This document shows, one piece after another, positions 17,414-25,365 of a stretch of 54,200 nt of DNA (position 1 is its first letter; each line of letters opens with the position of its first letter). A program made the position numbers and the translations under genes. This DNA is from an uncultured bacterium (GTDB taxonomy: Bacteria > Cyanobacteriota > Vampirovibrionia > Gastranaerophilales > Gastranaerophilaceae), in NCBI GenBank assembly GCA_949291445.1, contig CASEVT010000084.1, positions 1 through 54,200 of the forward strand, read 5' to 3'. Under the pieces are notes generated by a model. The model ran no database searches, was not told where the DNA came from, and worked only from the letters and a program-made list of their open reading frames with translations.

Positions 17414-18234
17414 ACACAAACCCCTGTTTCTTCAAGATTATATTCAGAAATTCGATTCAAAAATTCGATACATTTAGCGAACACAAATTCCCTCTCATTA
17501 TCCATAACCACAAGATGATAGCTATCTTTCAACTCTATGTATTCTCTGATGCTGGAAGAAATATTTTTATAAACAAATTCAGCACTCTTAGGGCTTGTCA
17601 AATCGTCATCCTTAGCATGCATAAGAAGTACAGGCGACTTTACCTTGTGCATGTTTTTCTGAGCGACACGTGACATTTTAACCAACTCATAAATACAACT
17701 CATCGGATAATTGTCCAAAGCGACAGTATTTTTTTTCTGTAAAGCCGCAACTTTTTTTCTCAACGCTTCATTTTTTAACCCATATGGCTCACGCTCAGGA
17801 AAAGAATAATAATATCTTAAAATAGTATGCAAACCCAAAGGCATTAAAAAGTTATACCACGGAATAGTCCACCCGTCTAAAAATAAAGTTGTAGACAAAG
17901 ACAGAATCCCTTTGACATCCTTATATTCCGAAGCAATAGCCAACGCAAGCACCGCCCCCATGCACAAACCACCGAGATAGACCTCCTTATATTTTTTGGT
18001 CAAATCCCGATAATGGCTGGTAGAATCCTGATACCAATCTTCCCATCTAACGGTCTTAATACTTATCGGACTGGTACCATGCCCCGGCAGACAGTAACAA
18101 TAAACATCAAATCCGGCATCAAAAAGAGCCTTGCCGAGTTTTTTCATCTCAAACGGACTGCCCGTCATACCATGGAACAGCAAAACAGCTCTCTCATTCT
18201 CCTGTACAAACTCGAAATCTAAACTTTGAACCAA
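17410..18234 (-). CDS. Est30-like alpha/beta hydrolase with Cys nucleophile
   Basis: A 274-residue alpha/beta hydrolase of the carboxylesterase/monoacylglycerol-lipase type. The oxyanion-loop motif is LLFHGMTGSP near residues 18-27. The nucleophile elbow reads GGLCMG with Cys91 where esterases carry Ser (GLSMG in Est30). The acid is in HAKDDDLTSP and the catalytic His in DSYHLVVMD. Ser-to-Cys elbows occur naturally in dienelactone hydrolases, so the enzyme may be a thiol hydrolase or acyltransferase rather than an ordinary esterase. It lies 3 bp downstream of the aminotransferase and is coupled to the membrane-protein gene. Confidence 0.88.
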   Translation of the reverse strand: MVQSLDFEFVQENERAVLLFHGMTGSPFEMKKLGKALFDAGFDVYCYCLPGHGTSPISIKTVRWEDWYQDSTSHYRDLTKKYKEVYLGGLCMGAVLALAIASEYKDVKGILSLSTTLFLDGWTIPWYNFLMPLGLHTILRYYYSFPEREPYGLKNEALRKKVAALQKKNTVALDNYPMSCIYELVKMSRVAQKNMHKVKSPVLLMHAKDDDLTSPKSAEFVYKNISSSIREYIELKDSYHLVVMDNEREFVFAKCIEFLNRISEYNLEETGVCV

Positions 18235-18237
18235 GAC

Positions 18238-19632
18238 TTAACCTTTCGTATATCTCTCAAACAATTGGTCAATCAATTCCAAAGCCATATCAATCTGTTC
18301 ATCCGTAATATACAGTTGCGGAACCAGAGTAATAATATTCTTATAATAGCCGCCGTTATTCAGGATTATACCGCATTTTTTACCACGATAAGTAAGATCA
18401 CCCTTCAAACCGGCTTCTATAATATCGTCACAAAGCTTTTTAGCAGGAGTAAATCCGTCCTCTTCGGTAACTTCAATGCTCAATGCAAAGCCGAGTCCGT
18501 TAACCGTACCGATATTTTTATATTTTTTCTCCAGTACTTTCAAACCATCGAGGAATTTCTTACCCTTTCTGGCAATCTCTCTTTCCAGAGTTTCTCTTTG
18601 TTCTTCGAAAATAGACATCACCTCATATCCGGCACGGGTTCCGATTGGATTTGCCGCATAAGTGGAGTGAGTTCTGCCGGCAGGAAAGACTTTCGGGTTT
18701 ATCAATTCTTCTTTCGCCCACATACCTGCCAACGGATTCATACCGTTTGTTATCGATTTTGCGAAAGTCATTGCATCGGGTTTAACATCAAAATGTTCCA
18801 TTGCCCAGAGTTTGCCTGTTCTAAAGCAACCCATTTGAACCTCATCAACCATGAACAACAAATTGTGCTCATCTAAAACTTTCTTAAGCTCTTTAAAATA
18901 TCCCTTTGGCGGAACAATATAACCGCCTGTACCGAGCAACGGTTCTGCTATAAATCCGGCGAATTCACAATCTTTCGTATTAGGATCATAAACTCCGTTA
19001 TATTCGCTTTCAAAGAGTTTCGCAAATTGTTTTACGCAATACATATTGCAAGTTTCGCAATTTTTGCCGTAATGGCATCTGAAGCAATACGGAAATGGCA
19101 CAAAATGCGCCGTATCCGAGATATGACCGAAGTGTTCTCTGTATCTGTAACTTGATGTAACAGCGGTAGTACCGAGAGTTCTACCGTGATAGCCGCCCAT
19201 AAAAGCAAATAATCTGGGCTTTTTAGTATAATTTCGAACGAGCTTAATCATATCTTCGTTAACTTGAGCACCGCCGACATTAAACTGAACTCTGCCTTTT
19301 ATTCCGTAACGATCCAAATTAGCTTTTGCAATCTTCCTAGCTAAAAGTGCCTTATAATCATATACAAATCTGGAAGAAATTTGAGGCATAGTCTTGTACT
19401 GATCCAAAACTGCCTCCAATACTCTTTCATTTTTATAACCGAGATTACAACTCGAATACCACATCTGAAGATCCAAATAAGGTGTATCGTTTGAATCATA
19501 CATAAAAGAACCTTCACAGTTTCTGAATATCGTCTGATCATCGTGATAATGAACAGTATCGCCCCAGGAGCAATATTCTTTATCTATTTCTTTTATTTCT
19601 GCATCCGAGAGGCTAAATTTTGTATCGAGCAT
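18238..19632 (-). CDS. Class III (PLP) aminotransferase
   Basis: A 464-residue fold-type I, class III aminotransferase (4-aminobutyrate/ornithine/diamine group). The PLP features are the GGYHGRT loop near residue 146, D263 in MVDEVQMG and the Schiff-base lysine K292 in TFAKSITNG. A cysteine-rich insertion (CFRCHYGKNCETCNMYC, about residues 183-199) resembles that seen in some lysine- or alanine-glyoxylate-type class III enzymes and may bind a metal. The substrate cannot be fixed from sequence; an omega-amino donor is likely. It lies 11 bp downstream of the HAD phosphatase gene and 3 bp upstream of the hydrolase, clearly in one operon. Confidence 0.9.
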   Translation of the reverse strand: MLDTKFSLSDAEIKEIDKEYCSWGDTVHYHDDQTIFRNCEGSFMYDSNDTPYLDLQMWYSSCNLGYKNERVLEAVLDQYKTMPQISSRFVYDYKALLARKIAKANLDRYGIKGRVQFNVGGAQVNEDMIKLVRNYTKKPRLFAFMGGYHGRTLGTTAVTSSYRYREHFGHISDTAHFVPFPYCFRCHYGKNCETCNMYCVKQFAKLFESEYNGVYDPNTKDCEFAGFIAEPLLGTGGYIVPPKGYFKELKKVLDEHNLLFMVDEVQMGCFRTGKLWAMEHFDVKPDAMTFAKSITNGMNPLAGMWAKEELINPKVFPAGRTHSTYAANPIGTRAGYEVMSIFEEQRETLEREIARKGKKFLDGLKVLEKKYKNIGTVNGLGFALSIEVTEEDGFTPAKKLCDDIIEAGLKGDLTYRGKKCGIILNNGGYYKNIITLVPQLYITDEQIDMALELIDQLFERYTKG

Positions 19633-19643
19633 AATAATCTCCT

Positions 19644-20294
19644 TTATTTCTTCAGATAATTCAAAACGTCAATAAAAGAATCAAACTTCATCAAACCATT
19701 ATCTGCATCTTTGTTCTTCTTACAATACTCCAATAGTCTTCCCTTTGCAAACACAGTTTTGATGTTATTTGAAACGCAAAAATCCGAAACACCATCGCCC
19801 ACGTAGATTACGGACTTTTTACTATTTTTATATTTTTTTACAATGCTACACTTACACATCCCCGAAGCCGCAACACATTCAGGATTTGTATACGGAAATT
19901 CACAAACATATCTACCATTTTCAACAGACAAATGATTAGAAAAAACTTTCAAATCATAAATCCCGTTTTGTTCAAGAATAGTTTTTATAAAAAAGTCAAA
20001 ACCGTCAGAAACAATGTAAAAATCAATATTTTCTGACTTAACATACTCAATAAATTCAAAAAACGAAGGCTCAATATCAATTCCTTTTACAAAATCATCC
20101 AATTCTTTATTATCAAGCACCGGAACAAGTTGCATTTGTCCAAAAGTGCACTGTTTTGAACCAATTTTACCGTTTAACCAATCCTGCTCAAGTTCGAGCC
20201 ATTTTTTATCAGCATACAGACGTAAAAATTTATTCAGTGTATCTTCTTGTGTAATCGTACCGTCAAAATCACAGAAGATTTGATATTCGCTCAT
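19644..20294 (-). CDS. HAD-IB phosphatase (MtnX/SerB-like)
   Basis: A 216-residue haloacid dehalogenase phosphatase. Motif I is FCDFDGTIT, with nucleophile Asp and acid Asp. Motif II is IVSDGFD, and motifs III/IV are the Lys-containing stretch and VGDGVSD. The small cap and overall sequence resemble MtnX-type 2-hydroxy-3-keto-5-methylthiopentenyl-1-phosphate phosphatase and phosphoserine phosphatase. No other methionine-salvage gene is nearby, so the substrate is open. A CxC pair (GMCKCS) lies in the middle. AGAGG precedes the ATG-ATG start; I choose the second ATG. It is the first gene of the four-gene minus-strand operon. Confidence 0.86.
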   Translation of the reverse strand: MSEYQIFCDFDGTITQEDTLNKFLRLYADKKWLELEQDWLNGKIGSKQCTFGQMQLVPVLDNKELDDFVKGIDIEPSFFEFIEYVKSENIDFYIVSDGFDFFIKTILEQNGIYDLKVFSNHLSVENGRYVCEFPYTNPECVAASGMCKCSIVKKYKNSKKSVIYVGDGVSDFCVSNNIKTVFAKGRLLEYCKKNKDADNGLMKFDSFIDVLNYLKK

Positions 20295-20390
20295 CATTTA
20301 TCCTCTTATTTTTTTGAGTATAAAACAAGCAAAAAATTAGATCCAGAAATTTATTACCTTTTATTAATCTTCGCAAACTTTGCAATCTTT

Positions 20391-20420
20391 TTGTAAAAAC
20401 AACGCCGGTTATGCTATTAT
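20391..20420 (+). promoter_or_regulatory. thyX-bioB-ruvA promoter
   Basis: TTGTAA (20391-20396), an 18-bp spacer and TATTAT (20415-20420) with an extended -10 TGC immediately before it. The predicted start near 20427 gives a ~27-nt leader containing the GGGGAGGA ribosome-binding site. Confidence 0.6.
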
Positions 20421-20453
20421 TGAGGAAGAAAATAAGATTGGGGAGGACGCACC

Positions 20454-21170
20454 ATGCAAAATAACAATCAGCCGGTTGTGAAGCTAATTTGTAAACCTGA
20501 AAACCTTTTGAAAACAATTTATACAGCTTGCAGAACATGTTACAGTGCGGATTCGCCGATTAATATATATGAAAATGCAACGGATGAAGAAAAAATGCTC
20601 AAGTTAATTGAAAGAGTCATCTCATCCGGACATTATTCTACAATTGAACATATTCAAGTAACATTTGCAATATCCAATGTTTCACGTGCTTGTACACACC
20701 AGCTTGTACGACACAGACACATGTCATTTTCACAAAAATCTCAACGCTACGTTAAAGAAAAAGGACAATTCGACTATCTTACACCGGCAACAATCGAAAA
20801 AAATCCCGTTTTATTGGAAAAATACAACAAATTTATGGAACAGACCTCAAAATTTTACACCGAAATGACAGAAGCAGGAATTCCGGCAGAAGACGCCCGT
20901 TTCATCTTACCTAATGCAGCCGCAAGCTCGATTGTTGCATCATTAAATTTAAGAGAATTAATCCATCTTGCAAACATAAGACTTTGCACAAGAGCACAAG
21001 ATGAAATAAGATTAATGGTCAAAAAAATGTGCGACGCTTTGATAGCAGAAGAACCCTGGCTCAAAACCTATCTCACACCAAAATGCGAAAAGCTGGGCTA
21101 CTGTGACGAAGATAAATGTTGTGGTAGAAAGCCAAGAAAAGAAGATTTCTTAGGAGCTTTGAAAGTTTAA
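20454..21170 (+). CDS. thyX: Flavin-dependent thymidylate synthase ThyX
   Basis: A 238-residue enzyme that makes dTMP from dUMP using FAD, NADPH and methylene-tetrahydrofolate. The ThyX signature RHRHMSFSQKSQRY is present around residue 83. ISSGHYSTIEH and the C-terminal ARDEIR-like segment (TRAQDEIRLM) also match the family. The C-terminus carries an extra Cys cluster (KCEKLGYCDEDKCCGRK), which could bind metal. GGGGAGGA precedes the ATG. It is first in an operon with bioB, whose ATG follows the thyX stop with no gap. Confidence 0.96.
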   Translation: MQNNNQPVVKLICKPENLLKTIYTACRTCYSADSPINIYENATDEEKMLKLIERVISSGHYSTIEHIQVTFAISNVSRACTHQLVRHRHMSFSQKSQRYVKEKGQFDYLTPATIEKNPVLLEKYNKFMEQTSKFYTEMTEAGIPAEDARFILPNAAASSIVASLNLRELIHLANIRLCTRAQDEIRLMVKKMCDALIAEEPWLKTYLTPKCEKLGYCDEDKCCGRKPRKEDFLGALKV

Positions 21171-22088
21171 ATGTTTTCAAAAGATGAACTCTTAAGATTG
21201 TACAATCTTGAACTTAGCGAACTTTTAAAAATATCTGCTAAACATTGTACAAACACAGTTGAATTCTGTTCCCTGATCAGTGCAAGAACAGGCAAATGTT
21301 CACAGGATTGTAAATATTGCGCCCAAAGCTCGCACTATCTCACAGATATTGCGACCCACCCGCTTGTCAACATTGAGCAGGTAAAATCCGCCGCAATGAA
21401 AGCAAAAAGTCATCACGCAAACAGATTCGCAATCGTAACATCGGGCAAAACTCCCGATGAAAGTGACTTTAGCTCAATGCTTGAGATGATAAAAGAAATC
21501 AATAAAACCGGCATTAACAGTTGCGCATCGATTGGTATTTTAAATGATTCACAGGCAAAACAACTTGCACAAAGCGGGTTGAAAAGGTTTCATCACAACA
21601 TAAATACCTGTAAATCCTACCACCCGTCAATTTGTACAACGCATTCATACGAAGACAGAACTAACACAGCCTTGCTTGTAAAAAAGTACGGAATGGAATT
21701 GTGCTGCGGCGTTATCATTGGTATGGGTGAATCAATTGAACAAAGAGTCGAGATGGCGCTTGAGTTAGCTGCAATACAACCGGAATCTATACCAATTAAC
21801 ATTCTTATGCCGATTCCGCATACACCGTTTGAAAATTATCTTGATAAAATAGATGAAGAAAACATATTACGAACGATTGCGATAATTAAAATAGCCAATC
21901 CAAACTCAATCGTCAGATTCTGCGGAGGCAGAATGAGATTGTCGGAAAAAAACCAGAAATTGGCGATAAAATATTGCATAGAAGGCATATTGACCGGTGA
22001 CTATCTTACTACTACAGGGAAATCGCCCAATGAAGATATTGTAACAGTTAAAAAATTAGGAAAAAAAATAAAATGTACGACTACATAA
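21171..22088 (+). CDS. bioB: Biotin synthase BioB
   Basis: A 305-residue radical-SAM enzyme converting dethiobiotin to biotin. The [4Fe-4S]/SAM cysteines are in GKCSQDCKYCAQSSHY (C-x3-C-x2-C). The downstream ASIGIL, FHHNINTC (a [2Fe-2S] ligand Cys) and CCGVIIGMGE motifs also match BioB. It is near normal length. No bioA, bioD or bioF gene is in the window. It starts directly after the thyX stop and overlaps ruvA by 16 bp. Confidence 0.95.
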   Translation: MFSKDELLRLYNLELSELLKISAKHCTNTVEFCSLISARTGKCSQDCKYCAQSSHYLTDIATHPLVNIEQVKSAAMKAKSHHANRFAIVTSGKTPDESDFSSMLEMIKEINKTGINSCASIGILNDSQAKQLAQSGLKRFHHNINTCKSYHPSICTTHSYEDRTNTALLVKKYGMELCCGVIIGMGESIEQRVEMALELAAIQPESIPINILMPIPHTPFENYLDKIDEENILRTIAIIKIANPNSIVRFCGGRMRLSEKNQKLAIKYCIEGILTGDYLTTTGKSPNEDIVTVKKLGKKIKCTTT

Positions 22089-22705
22089 AAGGTACCCTGA
22101 TCTCAAAACAACCCGCAAGCGCTAAAGGCTCATCATTGATTATCGAAAACAACGGCATCGGATACCTTGTTAACACTACCCTCAGATGCCTTAATGACCT
22201 TAATGAGGTTGACTCGCAAATAAAAATTTATACAACCCTTGTTCACAAAGAAGACTCTATGACCTTGTGCGGATTTTCAAACAAAGAAGACCGCGACATT
22301 TTTAATATCCTTCAAAGTGTCTCCGGTGTCGGGGTTAAAGTTGCATTAGTATTGCTGGATGAATTTTCAGGATGCGACTTGATATCCGCAGTTATTACAG
22401 AAAACTACAAGGAACTGTCACGCGCTAAGGGCGTTGGACCGAAACTTGCTCAAAAAATTATTATTGAACTTAAAGACAAACTTATTAACTGGCAAAAAAC
22501 TACACCCGTTGACATCTCGGACATTAAAACGGATATCAAAATCTCTGATGAAATGATCACAGAAGTACAAGCAGTTTTGTATTCACTAGGCTACACGGCA
22601 GAAGAGACTAAACAAGCACTTAAACTTGCAGCCACAACATCAACAAAACCGGACTCATCAGAAGAACTTTTGAAAGAAGCCTTAAAATACCTTGCACAAA
22701 ACTAG
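22073..22705 (+). CDS. ruvA: Holliday junction helicase subunit RuvA
   Basis: A 210-residue junction-binding subunit of the RuvAB branch-migration complex. The N-terminal OB-fold opens MYDYIKGTLISKQP. Two helix-hairpin-helix motifs follow: LQSVSGVGVKVALVLLDE and RAKGVGPKLAQKIIIELKDK. The C-terminal three-helix RuvB-contacting domain contains EVQAVLYSLGYTAEETKQAL. It overlaps the bioB end by 16 bp in a different frame. RuvB and RuvC are not in the window. Confidence 0.96.
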   Translation: MYDYIKGTLISKQPASAKGSSLIIENNGIGYLVNTTLRCLNDLNEVDSQIKIYTTLVHKEDSMTLCGFSNKEDRDIFNILQSVSGVGVKVALVLLDEFSGCDLISAVITENYKELSRAKGVGPKLAQKIIIELKDKLINWQKTTPVDISDIKTDIKISDEMITEVQAVLYSLGYTAEETKQALKLAATTSTKPDSSEELLKEALKYLAQN

Positions 22706-22732
22706 CCCTCAAAGCGCACAACTACCGAAAAG

Positions 22733-23200
22733 CTAACTGCGCATCTTTTCGATAATAGAAGTTGTTGATTTACCCTCAACAAAACTTATAAACTCCACCC
22801 GTCCGCCGTTGGACAGAATTGCCTTTGCCTCCGGAAGGGTATCAATGGTATAATCTGCGCCCTTAGTATGCACATCTGGTTTAATTTCGCACAAAAGGTT
22901 TTGCGGTGACGATTCATCGAATAATACCACATAATCAACGCAAGAAAGCGCACACAAAATTTCAGCACGATCATTTTCGTTGTTCACAGGTCTGTCAGGC
23001 CCCTTAATTTTTTTTACAGAGCAATCGGAATTTAAACAAACGATAGAAACATCGGCAAAAGTTTTAGTTTTTTGCAAATACCGAACATGCCCGACGTGTA
23101 AAATATCAAAACACCCGTTAGTAGTAACGATTGTTTTTCCACCAGCACGCAACTTACTGAGCAAATCCGGCAAATCTTCTCTTTTAACGACCCTACCCAA
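22733..23200 (-). CDS. rfaE2: D-glycero-beta-D-manno-heptose 1-phosphate adenylyltransferase
   Basis: A 155-residue nucleotidyltransferase, equivalent to the C-terminal domain of HldE. It makes ADP-heptose for LPS inner core. The nucleotide-binding signature TNGCFDILHVGHVRYL (with the HxGH motif) is at residues ~27-42, and the KSTTSIIEKM end is typical. The gene begins with TTG at 23200, with GGGGG 6 nt before it. It overlaps the rfaE1 stop by 8 bp, so the split HldE activities are translated together. It converges on ruvA. Confidence 0.94.
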   Translation of the reverse strand: MGRVVKREDLPDLLSKLRAGGKTIVTTNGCFDILHVGHVRYLQKTKTFADVSIVCLNSDCSVKKIKGPDRPVNNENDRAEILCALSCVDYVVLFDESSPQNLLCEIKPDVHTKGADYTIDTLPEAKAILSNGGRVEFISFVEGKSTTSIIEKMRS

Positions 23201-24206
23201 AATTTGCCCCCGAATTATTATAAGCTATTTTAATAATTTCCTTTAATTGAGCGGGTTTAATAGCGAAAGTGCCGACCTTTCTGACAGCCAGAGCAGCAGC
23301 GTAATTCGCAAGCATCAACGCCTTTTCATAGTCAAAACCCCCGACAACAAGCCCCAAACCAAGAGTTGCAACAAACGTGTCACCTGCACCCGTTGCATCG
23401 TAAACATCGGTTGAATAAGACTTAAGGCTAATTTCATCAATGCCGTCAAAGTAATAAACACCCTCATCAGATAGTGTAATAATAACCTTATCGGCAAGAC
23501 AAACCCTTCTCAATTCAGCCGCAATCTCCTTAAGCGGTTTTTCAGAAGATGACTTTGTAGCGATTAAAGCCTCATCCATATTGGGAACAAGGATATCAAC
23601 GCCGGAATATTTAGAAAAATCCTGACCTTTAGGATCCATTAATATCATTTTGTCATGTCGATTTGCAAGCTTAACGATATTTTTGATAAGCGACTGAGAA
23701 AGTACACCCTTGATATAATCAGAAAGGATTATCAAATCCAATTCATCGATAACACTCTCCAGATACTCATATATCTTCTTTGAAAGAGCATCGCTAAGTG
23801 TTGAATCAACCTCAACATCAACCCGAGCAAGATATCTGTTATTTTGAGCAATTAAACGTGTTTTAACAGTCGTAGGTCTTGACTCGTCGGTTATAACGTA
23901 CTGATGGTCAATTTGGTTCTTATTCAAGATGTCCAGCAAAAGTTTACTATACAAATCCGAGCCAACAACGCCGCACAAATATACCTTTGCGCCTAAAGAT
24001 GCAATATTATTCGCAACATTCGCCGCACCGCCCGGAAGATAAGTTTTATTTTTCACTTCCAATATAGGCACAGGTGCCTCGGGAGAAAGCCTATTGGCTG
24101 TTCCCCAGAGATATTCATCAAGAATGATATCACCTATTACAAATATTTTTGCGTCTTGAAACTTATCGATCAAAGTAAAAAGACTATTTTTTAGGGTTTT
24201 GTCCAT
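23193..24206 (-). CDS. rfaE1: D-glycero-beta-D-manno-heptose-7-phosphate kinase
   Basis: A 337-residue PfkB-family sugar kinase, equivalent to the N-terminal domain of HldE. It phosphorylates heptose 7-phosphate on the way to ADP-heptose. The substrate-binding GGAANVANNIASLGAKV and the PfkB signature DATGAGDTFVATL near residue 285 are visible. It lies 1 bp downstream of the parvulin lipoprotein gene and overlaps rfaE2. The presence of both RfaE parts supports a heptose-containing LPS core. Confidence 0.94.
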   Translation of the reverse strand: MDKTLKNSLFTLIDKFQDAKIFVIGDIILDEYLWGTANRLSPEAPVPILEVKNKTYLPGGAANVANNIASLGAKVYLCGVVGSDLYSKLLLDILNKNQIDHQYVITDESRPTTVKTRLIAQNNRYLARVDVEVDSTLSDALSKKIYEYLESVIDELDLIILSDYIKGVLSQSLIKNIVKLANRHDKMILMDPKGQDFSKYSGVDILVPNMDEALIATKSSSEKPLKEIAAELRRVCLADKVIITLSDEGVYYFDGIDEISLKSYSTDVYDATGAGDTFVATLGLGLVVGGFDYEKALMLANYAAALAVRKVGTFAIKPAQLKEIIKIAYNNSGANFG

Positions 24207-24207
24207 T

Positions 24208-25338
24208 TTATTCTTTTGCCGATTTCTGAGAGTCCATCAATGCAGGATTATTTTTAGCCTGTTCCTTCAACTTCTTTTGAATTTCTTCAGGATTATATGA
24301 AGGATCGTTATAGACTATTTTAGCATTCTTTTTCAAAGTTTCAACAAATTGTTGAAGAACCTTTACCTTTTCCTGATTTTCAAGATAAGCTTTAATTTCA
24401 CCTTTTACCTTGTCAAAAGGTTCAGTGCCGGCTTTTTTCCTATCAGTAACCATTATAATATGGAATCCATAGGGAGTTTGAACAACCTCACTTATTGTGT
24501 TAGGTTTCATAGCGAACGCAGCTTTAGAAAACGGGCTTACCATTTCTTCGGCACCAAAATATCCCAAATCACCGCCCTCTTTTGCACTAACCGTATCATC
24601 AGAATTTTCTTTTGCTATTTTAGCGAACTGTGATTTGTCCTTCTTTACTTCAGCAAGCAACTTCTCAGCTTTAGCTTTTTGAGCGTCCATTTGCTCTTGA
24701 ACTTTTTTAGCAACTTCATCTTCACTCATCTTTTTGGAATCATCTGAAGCATTCAATTTTGCTTTAAGTTCCTCAGGATTTGCACTGATCAATATGTGAG
24801 AAGCTCTCACAGTATCCGGATATTGAAATTTTTCTTTGTTTTGATCGTAAAACTTCTTCGCTTCACTATCACCAACAGCTACAACTGAAAGGCTGTCCAC
24901 AAGTTTTCTGATTTTAATTTCATCCGTAAGATCTTTTTTCAACTGTGCATTAGATACACCGTTTTGTTTAAGGATTTCATTAAACTTCTCTTTTGAGCCA
25001 ATCTTATCGATGATGGATTTAATTTCATTGTTCACATCATCGTTCGTAACTTTTATGTGTCTTTTCTTAACTTCCTGATCCAGAAGTGTTTTTATAGTCA
25101 ATTCGTTAATAACTCTGTCTTTAAGCATCAAATGCAAAAAGCTGTCGGGATCTTTTTTCAGGTCGATACCCATCTGCGTAAACATTGAGCCGCCTGCTGC
25201 AGCATCGAATGCTTTTTCGTATTGTGCTTTTGTAATTTTATCGTTATTAACCGTTATAATAGTGTCATTACCCATTATACAACCGCTCAACAGCACTGTA
25301 GCAGCCAAGGTGGTGACAAATAACTTTAATTTTTTCAT
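24208..25338 (-). CDS. Parvulin-type peptidyl-prolyl isomerase lipoprotein (SurA/PrsA-like)
   Basis: A 376-residue exported folding factor. The lipobox LLSGC places the lipidated cysteine at residue 20, after a Lys-rich hydrophobic signal. A SurA-N-like helical region (~25-170) precedes a parvulin domain (~175-305). The parvulin features are VRASHILI, GGDLGYFGAEEMVSPF and TPYGFHIIMV. The charged insertion (residues ~195-240, Lys/Glu/Asp-rich) within the parvulin domain is long. It is expected on the periplasmic face, assisting folding of secreted proteins. It is 27 bp downstream of mfd and 1 bp upstream of rfaE1. I use the second of two adjacent ATGs. Confidence 0.92.
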   Translation of the reverse strand: MKKLKLFVTTLAATVLLSGCIMGNDTIITVNNDKITKAQYEKAFDAAAGGSMFTQMGIDLKKDPDSFLHLMLKDRVINELTIKTLLDQEVKKRHIKVTNDDVNNEIKSIIDKIGSKEKFNEILKQNGVSNAQLKKDLTDEIKIRKLVDSLSVVAVGDSEAKKFYDQNKEKFQYPDTVRASHILISANPEELKAKLNASDDSKKMSEDEVAKKVQEQMDAQKAKAEKLLAEVKKDKSQFAKIAKENSDDTVSAKEGGDLGYFGAEEMVSPFSKAAFAMKPNTISEVVQTPYGFHIIMVTDRKKAGTEPFDKVKGEIKAYLENQEKVKVLQQFVETLKKNAKIVYNDPSYNPEEIQKKLKEQAKNNPALMDSQKSAKE

Positions 25339-25365
25339 CAAACTCCTCTTTCTATTTAATTAAAT

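Noticed and set aside
22706-22732. Terminator between ruvA and rfaE2
   Set aside because: GCGCA and TGCGC are present but about 20 nt apart, with no T run.
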